A DNA stretch of 64,000 nucleotides from Flagellimonas marinaquae (GTDB taxonomy: Bacteria > Bacteroidota > Bacteroidia > Flavobacteriales > Flavobacteriaceae), in assembly GCF_003992675.1 (NCBI RefSeq), contig NZ_RZMZ01000010.1, positions 22,123-86,122 on the forward strand, written 5' to 3'. Position 1 is the stretch's first letter, and every line of letters starts with the position of its first letter. Both the position numbers and the translations under genes were made by a program. Shown in pieces: positions 43,755 to 50,572 of this stretch. The notes under the pieces were generated by a model, which was given only the letters and a program-made list of their open reading frames with translations, did not search any database and was not told where the DNA came from.

Positions 43755-43787
43755 TTGAAAAATATAATCGTTTTTTTCGCATCTTTG
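43755..43787 (+). promoter_or_regulatory. Candidate promoter of the MATE leader
   Basis: TTG (43755-43757), a 22-bp spacer, and CATCTTTG (43780-43787; 7 of 8 with TAnnTTTG). It would start transcription near 43793, leaving a leader of about 124 nt. Confidence 0.4.
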
Positions 43788-43803
43788 CTTCATCATGAAG
43801 TTA

Positions 43804-43912
43804 TAAGAATTATGTACGCGATAGATGTCACCATTGGCTCAGGGCCAATCCAGTAACCGAAACTCTTTCGGTGAAGTTGACATTTACTTTCTCTTTTCAA
43901 ACATAATTCTTA
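43804..43912 (+). ncRNA. Structured 5' leader (riboswitch-like) before the MATE gene
   Basis: TAAGAATTATGT (43804-43815) pairs perfectly over 12 bp with ACATAATTCTTA (43901-43912), enclosing 85 nt. Inside are ATGTCA/TGACAT (43825-43830 with 43878-43883), ATTGGC/GCCAAT (43833-43838 with 43844-43849) and ACCGAAA/TTTCGGT (43856-43862 with 43866-43872). This makes a three-way junction on a long closing stem that ends 4 nt before the ATG, so the ribosome site would be buried. I do not recognise a named riboswitch class. Confidence 0.5.
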
Positions 43913-43916
43913 GATA

Positions 43917-45326
43917 ATGACACATCAACATACGCATTCATTTAAAAAATTTATCCATTATTTCTGGATAGCTATTTCGGGTAAGGAAACGGAATTCACC
44001 ATAGGAAGCATCCGCAAGGCTATTTTTATGCTTTCCATTCCCATGATCTTGGAAATGCTCATGGAGTCCATTTTTGCACTAGTGGATATCGCCTATGTTT
44101 CCAGAGTTAGCGTTAATGCAGTGGCTACCATAGGACTTACCGAGTCGGTAATTACCTTGGTATATGCCTTGGCCATAGGACTCAGTATGGCTGCAACGGC
44201 ATTGTTGCCCGTAGAATCGGGGAAAAGGATGTGCAAGGTGCACGGATTGCTGCGGTACAGGCCATTAGCTTAGGGGTATTGATTTCTGTATTGATAGGCG
44301 TGGTGGGTATTGTTTATGCCAAGGATATTTTGGCCTTAATGGGCGGTGAACCCGAATTGATTGCCGAGGGCTACGGCTATACCCAATGGTTGATTGGAGG
44401 CAATATCACTATTACACTTTTGTTTTTGATCAATGCCATTTTCCGTGGTGCAGGGAACGCTTCCATTGCCATGTGGGCCTTGGTACTTTCCAATGGACTC
44501 AACATTATCTTGGACCCCCATGTTCATCTTTGGTTTTGGTCCCATTCCCGAAATGGGCGTAAAAGGCGCAGCAGTGGCCACCAACATTGGTAGGGGGACG
44601 GCAGTACTTTTTCAATTGGGCATCTTGTTTTTTGGTTGGGGCAAAATAAAACTGCTGGCCAAGGATTTGGTACTGAATTTTAAAGTCATGCTTAATTTGA
44701 TCAACGTATCCTTGGGAGGTATTGCGCAGTTTTTGATAGGTACCTCTAGCTGGATTTTTTTGATGCGCATCATGTCCGAGTTCGGTAGCGAAGTATTGGC
44801 AGGATATACCATCGCCATTCGGGTAATGATGTTCACCTTGATGCCTTCTTGGGGCATGAGCAATGCAGCAGCGACTTTGGTGGGACAAAACTTGGGTGCC
44901 AAACAGCCCGATCGTGCCGAACGCTCCGTTTGGAAAACAGGGAAATACAATGCGATTTTTATGGGAACGGTCTCTTTGGGCTATCTCATTTTTGCCAAGA
45001 CCATCATTTCTTGGTTCAATGCCACTCCTGAAGTGGTAAAGAGCGGAGCACTTTGTTTGCAGGTAATTGCACTGGGCTATATTTTTTATGCTTACGGTAT
45101 GGTGGTCACCCAAGCGTTCAATGGGGCAGGGGATACCAAAACCCCCACGAAAATCAATTTGATTTCGTTTTGGTTCTTCCAATTGCCTTTAGCATACATT
45201 TCCGCATTGGTTTTGGGATGGGGTGCCATAGGCGTCTTTTTGGCGATTACGTTGGCCGAAGTACTATTGGCGGTATTGGCCATGATATGGTTCAAAAAAG
45301 GAAAATGGAAGGAAGTCCAAGTATGA
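43917..45326 (+). pseudogene. MATE-family multidrug efflux transporter with two frameshifts
   Basis: The first frame (43917-44273) and the last (44433-45326) are the same frame; the middle (44231-44593) is another. Joined, they form a full MATE protein of about 470 aa: SIPMILEMLMESIFALVDIAYVS, then ...ARRIGEKDVQGARIAAVQ, then DPMFIFGFGPIPEMGVKGAAVATNIGRG to the C-terminus. The first break is near 44203 (TTGTT where TTGGTT would keep frame: one base lost). The second is at 44515-44519 (five C where four would fit). Proton or Na-driven drug exporter in origin. Preceded by a structured leader. Real decay or base-calling error cannot be separated here. Confidence 0.8.
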
Positions 45327-45332
45327 TGGGTT

Positions 45333-45349
45333 TTGTATCTTTGATACAA
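45333..45349 (+). promoter_or_regulatory. Operator palindrome over the -7 box of the toxin-antitoxin operon
   Basis: TTGTATC-TTT-GATACAA is a perfect 7-bp inverted repeat (45333-45339, 45343-45349). It contains the -7 box TATCTTTG (45336-45343). Antitoxin binding here would block transcription. Confidence 0.6.
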
Positions 45350-45377
45350 TACGTTTCAAAACCTTAATTTAGAGGAT

Positions 45378-45611
45378 ATGGACATTAACATTCAAAATAA
45401 AAAGATTGAATTGATTCAATGGCTTTCCACTTTGAACGATGAATCCATTATCGAAAAAATAATCAAGCTCAGGGATAGTGAAAAGATTGATTGGTGGGAA
45501 GAACTTTCCAAGGAGGAAAAAGATTCCATTTCAAAGGGAATAAAAGATGCGGATTCTGGAAATACGCAACCACATTCCAGTGTGAAGAAATTATACGGCA
45601 AGTGGCTATAG
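45378..45611 (+). CDS. Type II antitoxin-like small protein
   Basis: 77 aa, acidic and charged (MDINIQNKKIELIQWLSTLN, later DWWEELSKEEKDSISKG), with the pattern LIQWLSTLNDESIIEKI followed by a flexible tail, as in antitoxins paired with RelE/ParE-type toxins. A good SD (AGAGGA) precedes the ATG. Its last codons overlap the expected toxin start (GTG 45602). The preceding palindrome supports autoregulation. Confidence 0.7.
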   Translation: MDINIQNKKIELIQWLSTLNDESIIEKIIKLRDSEKIDWWEELSKEEKDSISKGIKDADSGNTQPHSSVKKLYGKWL

Positions 45612-45642
45612 AATTTTATGGACTCTGAATGCAATATCGGAA

Positions 45643-45897
45643 TTGGAAGGTATTGTTGCCTATTTGGAAGAACATTGGACCGAGAGGGAGCTGACTAACT
45701 TTTCTCGTGAATTGGACCATACTGTAGAATTGATTTCGAGGAATCCCGAGTTGTTCCAAGCATCTAGTGCAAGAAAGGATATCAGAAGGGCCGTTATTGC
45801 TAAATATACTAATTTGTACTACCGAATGGGCGAGAATACTGTAGTGATCCTCTCTTTATTTTCCAATCGGCAACATCCAGACAAACTCAAATTATAA
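45643..45897 (+). CDS. RelE/ParE-family toxin, N-terminus possibly frameshifted
   Basis: 84 aa from TTG 45643. RelE/ParE core: LEEHWTERELTNFSRELDHTVELISRNPELF, DIRRAVIAKYTNLYYRMG and ILSLFSNRQHPDKL. Family members usually begin about 12 residues earlier with a strand like IxFLWTLNAISELE. That strand is encoded just upstream in this frame (ILWTLNAISE) but has no standard start. GTG 45602 would start MAIEF and would join the toxin frame if one T were added to the TTTT at 45614-45617. So either the toxin is truncated, mis-started, or broken by a one-base loss. Confidence 0.65.
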   Translation: MEGIVAYLEEHWTERELTNFSRELDHTVELISRNPELFQASSARKDIRRAVIAKYTNLYYRMGENTVVILSLFSNRQHPDKLKL

Positions 45898-45916
45898 ATA
45901 AAAAGAATAGCTCAAC

Positions 45917-47086
45917 ATGAACAACCATAAAAAAGGAGTGAACACCATTTGCACCCACGTAGGGGAATTGGAGGACAAAGAATTCAAAGGGGCAGTATCT
46001 CCCTTGTATATGAGCACCTCTTACCAATTCGAGGATGTGGATGTAAAAAGATACCCCAGATACTACAACACCCCCAACCAAGAAGCTCTGTGCCAAAAAT
46101 TGGCAGCTTTGGAGCACACAGAGTCCGCATTGATTTTTGGTAGTGGCATGGCAGCTATCAGTACGGCATTGATGACCTTTTTGCAGCAGGGGGACCACGT
46201 GGTATTGCAACAGACCATTTATGGTGGCACCTATCACTTTGCCGTAAGTCAGTTGGAGCGTTTTGGAATCGAGTATTCTTTCACCGAAGGTTGGGAGGTA
46301 TCGGATTTTGAAAAAGAAATCAAATCTAACACCAAAGTGTTGTATCTGGAGACACCTTCCAATCCCTTATTGACCATTACTGATATCAAGGGAGTGGCCG
46401 ATTTGGCCAAAAAGAAAGGAATCCTTTCCATGATCGACAATACCTTCGCCAGTCCCATCAATCAAACCCCTGTTGATTTTGGTATTGATGTGGTAGTGCA
46501 CAGCGCCACAAAGTATATGGGTGGACATTCGGATATCACCGCAGGTGTGGTTGCAGCATCAAAAGAACATATACACATGGTTTGGCAAACGGGTATTTGC
46601 TTTGGGGGGAGTTTGAGCGAGTACACCGTCTGGCTATTGGAACGAAGTTTAAAAACGATGGCCATTCGTGTAAAGGCCCAAAACGAAAATGCGATGAAGA
46701 TGGCCACGTATTTGAGCGAGAACAAGGATGTGGACAACGTCTACTATCCCGGTTTGAAAACCCATCCTGGCCATGAAGTGGCGAAATCGCAAATGACCGG
46801 TTTTGGCGGGATGCTTTCGTTTGAACTGAACCCGGAAATTGATGCTTCGTTGTTCTTCAAAGCCTTAAAGTTGATTAAACCATCGATGAGTTTGGCAGGT
46901 ATAGAAAGTACTATGCTGTCGCCTACCCAAACCTCACACTCACTGATGAGTCCGGAGGATAGGGCAAAACAGGGTATAAAGGATTCATTGATTCGTTTTT
47001 CCCTTGGAATTGAGGAAACGGAAGATTTGATCGCGGATATAGAACAGGCCATTGCCAACGTAAAATCCATGGCCGTTACGGCATAA
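45917..47086 (+). CDS. Cystathionine gamma-lyase/synthase-family PLP enzyme
   Basis: 389 aa Cys/Met metabolism PLP enzyme. Motifs: ALIFGSGMAAISTALMTFL, YLETPSNPLL, IDNTFASP, and the PLP lysine in VVHSATKYMGGHSD (about residue 203). Ends LIRFSLGIEETEDLIADIEQAI as usual. Family members include cystathionine beta- and gamma-lyases and gamma-synthases; the exact reaction is not decided. Five bases upstream of bshB1, so it may supply cysteine for bacillithiol. Confidence 0.85.
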   Translation: MNNHKKGVNTICTHVGELEDKEFKGAVSPLYMSTSYQFEDVDVKRYPRYYNTPNQEALCQKLAALEHTESALIFGSGMAAISTALMTFLQQGDHVVLQQTIYGGTYHFAVSQLERFGIEYSFTEGWEVSDFEKEIKSNTKVLYLETPSNPLLTITDIKGVADLAKKKGILSMIDNTFASPINQTPVDFGIDVVVHSATKYMGGHSDITAGVVAASKEHIHMVWQTGICFGGSLSEYTVWLLERSLKTMAIRVKAQNENAMKMATYLSENKDVDNVYYPGLKTHPGHEVAKSQMTGFGGMLSFELNPEIDASLFFKALKLIKPSMSLAGIESTMLSPTQTSHSLMSPEDRAKQGIKDSLIRFSLGIEETEDLIADIEQAIANVKSMAVTA

Positions 47087-47091
47087 CACCT

Positions 47092-47814
47092 ATGAAATTA
47101 GATATTTTAGTATTTGGAGCGCATCCCGATGATGCCGAATTAGGGGCAGGTGCCACTATAGCAAAAGAAGTTTCCAAAGGAAAAAAAGTAGGCATCGTAG
47201 ATTTGACCCGTGGGGAATTGGGCACAAGGGGCTCGGCCGAAATCAGGGACCAAGAAGCGGCCAAGGCTGCAGAAATTTTGGGTGTTGCCGTTAGGGAGAA
47301 TATGGAGTTCGCCGATGGTTTCTTTGTGAACGACAAGGAACACCAATTGGAGCTCATCAAAATTATCAGAAAATACAGGCCAGAAATTGTAATCTGCAAC
47401 GCGGTGGAGGACCGTCATATAGATCATGCCAAAGGGAGTAAGCTCGTGAGCGACTCCTGTTTTTTGAGCGGTCTCAGAAAAATTGACACCAAAATGGACG
47501 GGGACGACCAGTGGCAGGACGCCTGGCGGCCAAAAGTCGTGTATCATTTTATCCAGTGGAAAAACCTTGAACCCGATTTCGTGGTCGATGTGACGGGTTT
47601 TATAGAGAAGAAGACAGATGCCATTATGGCCTATGCCTCGCAATTTTACGACCCCAATAGCGATGAACCTGAAACTCCCATCAGCAGTAAAAACTTTACC
47701 GATAGTGTGAATTACCGAGCAAGGGATTTAGGTCGTATTATTGGAGTGGAATATGCCGAGGGCTTTACCGTGGAGCGCTATGTGGGGGTAGAAAGCCTGT
47801 ATGACTTGATCTAG
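47092..47814 (+). CDS. bshB1: Bacillithiol biosynthesis deacetylase BshB1
   Basis: 240 aa PIG-L-fold zinc deacetylase. Motifs ILVFGAHPDDAELGAGATIA, VDLTRGELGTRGSAEIRDQEA, NAVEDRHIDHAKGSKLV and the C-terminal YAEGFTVERYVGVESLYDLI are those of BshB1. It removes acetyl from GlcNAc-malate, the step before cysteine addition. Stop codon lies in CTAG shared with the convergent histidine kinase stop. Confidence 0.93.
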   Translation: MKLDILVFGAHPDDAELGAGATIAKEVSKGKKVGIVDLTRGELGTRGSAEIRDQEAAKAAEILGVAVRENMEFADGFFVNDKEHQLELIKIIRKYRPEIVICNAVEDRHIDHAKGSKLVSDSCFLSGLRKIDTKMDGDDQWQDAWRPKVVYHFIQWKNLEPDFVVDVTGFIEKKTDAIMAYASQFYDPNSDEPETPISSKNFTDSVNYRARDLGRIIGVEYAEGFTVERYVGVESLYDLI

Positions 47815-49862
47815 GAAGCTTTTTGGTAGCGATTCATCGCTTTTGGAACGGTAAAGTAAAAGGTAGTGCCTTTACGGGCAACACTGTCCACCCATATCTC
47901 GCCGTTATTTTTATGAACCATTTCCTTGCACAATGAAAGTCCCAGACCAGTACCTTTTTCATTATTGGTACCGTAGGTGGTGATGTTGGAGGAGTCCTTG
48001 AAGATAGAACGCTGCATCTCCGCAGTCATCCCAACGCCTGTGTCGCGGATAGAAACTTGCCACATGCCTGCCTTTTCCACCGCACTTATGGTAATCAATC
48101 CGTTTTCGGGGGTAAATTTGATGGCATTGCTCAAAATATTTCGTACAACGATATCCATCTGATGACTATCTGCCCAAATTCTGGGGTTTTCCGGAAGTTG
48201 ATTGATGATCTTGATGGATTTGCTATTGGCAATCTCAGACAGCAATTGAATATTACCGTTCACCAGATTGGAAAGCGAGACCCGTTTGGGTTTGGTCACC
48301 ACACCATTGAGCTGGTTCATTCCCCAAGACAACAAATTGTTGAGCGTAAAGGAAATATTGTCCACATCGGTTTTGAGTTTGGGGATAAAGGATACGAATT
48401 CCTTAGTGCTTATTTCTCCATCCGTAAATAGCTTTAGCATACTTTGTAGACCGCCGATCGGACCCCTAAGATCGTGACCGATAATGGAGAACAGCTTGGT
48501 ATTGGTTTTATTGATTTCATGTAACTGCGCTTCCCGTTGGGTTACGGCAGATGACTTTTCCTTGAGTTCCCTGTTCAATTTTTTCTGTATGTTCTCACTT
48601 CTTCGGATTACAAAGGTGATGATGCTCAAAATCATAAGGATGATAACAGAAAAGTAGATGTAGTTCCTCTGTTTGGCCAAGGCCGTCTCGTTGGCCTCGA
48701 TAAGTTCCTGCTTTTCCTGTTCATATTGCAATTTGGTCTCCAAGAGGGAAAGACTCTGCTTGTTCTTATCCTTGAATAGGGAGTCGGACAACACCTTAAA
48801 ACTTTCCAGATAGGCCAGCGCTTCGGGAGTGTTGCCATTTTTCTTGTGTACTTTGTACAAGGTTTCAGAACAGTCTATTTTTCCTTGCAATGACTTTATC
48901 TTATCCGATAGGGCGAGACCTCTTTGGGCATAAACCAAGGAGAGGCTATCCTGCTCCAGTCCAAAATATACTTTGGCCATACCGTTCATCAACTGAATCT
49001 TGATCCGGTCATCTTCAATTTGATGCTTAAAAAGCATATTGCTCTGGTCGTACCAATAGAGTGCCCATTTATATTTTTCCTGATCTAAATAAATATCGCC
49101 CTTTACTTCGTAAGCATAGGCCAGCCAATCATATACTTTGTGCTTTTCAAAAGTGCTGATACTTCTATTGATGTTGAACATGGCATTTTTGTAATTTTTT
49201 GCATCCTTGTACAGTGATGCCATGTTACTTTGTGTTTCTGCATCTATCACCTCATCGCCCAATCTTCGATTTATTTTTTGAACGGTGTCGTAAAACATCA
49301 GGGCATTTTTAAAATCCTTTTGGTCTGCGTAGAGTCCTGCGATATTCTCGTTCAATACGGACAGCATGGGTTGATTGTCAATCTCTTTCGCAAGATCTAT
49401 TCCTTTGAGGTTAAGATTTAACGCTTCGGCATAGTTTCCTTCAAAACTATAGTTTTGGGCCATGGTATTGATAATGGAAAGTTCGGAAGGAATATCCTTG
49501 GCATCCGTTGCCAACCGAAGGGCCTCTTTGAACAATGGCATGGATTTTTCACGCTCTCCCTTGTTGTAATAATAATTGCCGAGTGCGTCCAGACCCTTTA
49601 TTTTGCCATATGTATAATCTATCTTCTCGCTGTATTCCAAGGCTCTCTTACCAATGGAATACAGACTGTCCATTTCCAAATAGCGGTAGGAAAACGCCAA
49701 TTCTACCAAGAGTTTGATATGGGTGGTATCCCTTGGATTGAATCGATTGGTGGACTCCAAGCGTTGCAGTCGATAGGCTAGGCTATCCCTTTCGTTGGAA
49801 GATTGTGCCAGAACCGGTAGCGACACTGCCAGCATGAAGGCGCAAAGTAAAATGCGCAACAT
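47811..49862 (-). CDS. TPR-containing sensor histidine kinase
   Basis: 683 aa from ATG 49862, giving a signal peptide (MLRILLCAFMLAVSLPVLAQ). Several TPRs fill about residues 60-370, then one transmembrane helix (IYFSVIILMILSIITFVI, near 415). The HisKA H box is IIGHDLRGPIGGLQSML, and HATPase motifs are NILSNAIKF, RDTGVGMTAEMQ and GTGLGLSLCKEM. No dedicated response regulator is adjacent, so it is an orphan kinase. An earlier in-frame start at 49907 lacks a signal peptide. Confidence 0.88.
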   Translation of the reverse strand: MLRILLCAFMLAVSLPVLAQSSNERDSLAYRLQRLESTNRFNPRDTTHIKLLVELAFSYRYLEMDSLYSIGKRALEYSEKIDYTYGKIKGLDALGNYYYNKGEREKSMPLFKEALRLATDAKDIPSELSIINTMAQNYSFEGNYAEALNLNLKGIDLAKEIDNQPMLSVLNENIAGLYADQKDFKNALMFYDTVQKINRRLGDEVIDAETQSNMASLYKDAKNYKNAMFNINRSISTFEKHKVYDWLAYAYEVKGDIYLDQEKYKWALYWYDQSNMLFKHQIEDDRIKIQLMNGMAKVYFGLEQDSLSLVYAQRGLALSDKIKSLQGKIDCSETLYKVHKKNGNTPEALAYLESFKVLSDSLFKDKNKQSLSLLETKLQYEQEKQELIEANETALAKQRNYIYFSVIILMILSIITFVIRRSENIQKKLNRELKEKSSAVTQREAQLHEINKTNTKLFSIIGHDLRGPIGGLQSMLKLFTDGEISTKEFVSFIPKLKTDVDNISFTLNNLLSWGMNQLNGVVTKPKRVSLSNLVNGNIQLLSEIANSKSIKIINQLPENPRIWADSHQMDIVVRNILSNAIKFTPENGLITISAVEKAGMWQVSIRDTGVGMTAEMQRSIFKDSSNITTYGTNNEKGTGLGLSLCKEMVHKNNGEIWVDSVARKGTTFYFTVPKAMNRYQKAS

Positions 49863-50121
49863 GGTCGTGGCATGCTTTGGTATGAAGTTTTTTTCTGACA
49901 ACACCAAGTTGAAAATATTTGCGGTAAAACTAATTTTAAAACACCGTCACAAGAATTAAATGTTGTGAAACGCCTAAAAATGTGTGTTTGGTCTTAAAAA
50001 CGTGCATTTTACCGATAAAGTATACGGTTGGGCGTTTTCGTGCAGTCCAACAGAAAATCAATTGATTGAAGGAAATAGGAGCTAAGAAGGAAATAATAAA
50101 TTACTGGATTTTAAAAAATAT

Positions 50122-50153
50122 TTTGGTCGAATCATTACAAAAAAGTATTTTTG
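50122..50153 (+). promoter_or_regulatory. Promoter of tRNA-His
   Basis: TTTG (50122-50125), 20-bp spacer, TATTTTTG (50146-50153): full Bacteroidota consensus, start about 8 nt before the tRNA. Confidence 0.65.
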
Positions 50154-50167
50154 CATCCGCTTTAAAT

Positions 50168-50242
50168 GGTGGTTGTAGCTCAGTTGGTTAGAGCGCTGGA
50201 TTGTGGTTCCAGAGGTCGCCGGTTCGAACCCGGTCTTCCACC
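50168..50242 (+). tRNA. tRNA-His (GTG)
   Basis: 75 nt from GGTGGTTGTAGCTCAGTTGG with the extra 5' G typical of tRNA-His, anticodon loop TTGTGGT, and T arm GCCGG-TTCGAAC-CCGGT. Two U-U positions lie in the acceptor stem. CCA is not encoded. Confidence 0.9.
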
Positions 50243-50259
50243 CTTGAGTTTAGAAAAAG

Positions 50260-50289
50260 TCCCGGACCTTTTTTTGGTTCGGGATTTTT
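50260..50289 (+). terminator. Terminator after tRNA-His
   Basis: TCCCGGACC (50260-50268), T7 loop, GGTTCGGGA (50276-50284, one G-U), then T5. Confidence 0.75.
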
Positions 50290-50572
50290 GTTTTTTGGAA
50301 ATATTTTGGTTGAGAAGCTTGCAGCAATGAATTCGAGTTGAACTCGATTTTTTTCCGCCATTTTGTAAAAATCCTATACTTTATGGTCTAGGATTTTTCC
50401 ATTTTTAACACTTTTTTCCTACTCCGTTTTTCTCATTCGTCAGATCAGAAGGGCCATCCGTCAGATCAGAAGGGGCATCCGTCAATTTGGACCCATTTTA
50501 CAATTCCGTATCGCTTACTTTTCCTGTTAAACAATTCATTTTCGTTTTTCCTACGAAAAAGTACGTAGTCTT
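50290..50572 (+). other. Non-coding spacer before the surface-protein cluster
   Basis: No gene found. It carries the 21-bp tandem repeats (50438-50479) and a short hairpin TTTTTC-CTAC-GAAAAA (50545-50560) just before the ATG at 50573. It probably includes the promoter and leader of the five-gene cluster, but no TAnnTTTG box with a spaced TTG was identified. Confidence 0.5.
50438..50484 (+). repeat. 21-bp tandem repeat, about 2.2 copies
   Basis: CGTCAGATCAGAAGGGCCATC (50438-50458) is followed directly by the same unit with one change (50459-50479) and then CGTCA. It lies 90 bp upstream of the 1568-aa protein gene. Confidence 0.8.

Noticed and set aside
44505..45182. 225-aa minus-strand ORF over the MATE gene
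   Set aside because: Antisense to the conserved MATE C-terminal half; composition and motifs do not support a protein.
50168..50242. Defective tRNA-His because of two U-U positions in the acceptor stem
   Set aside because: All other arms, the extra 5' G and a full promoter and terminator are intact; as far as I recall, similar tRNA-His stems occur in other flavobacteria.
50438..50484. CRISPR array
   Set aside because: The units are direct tandem copies with no spacers, and no cas gene is near.
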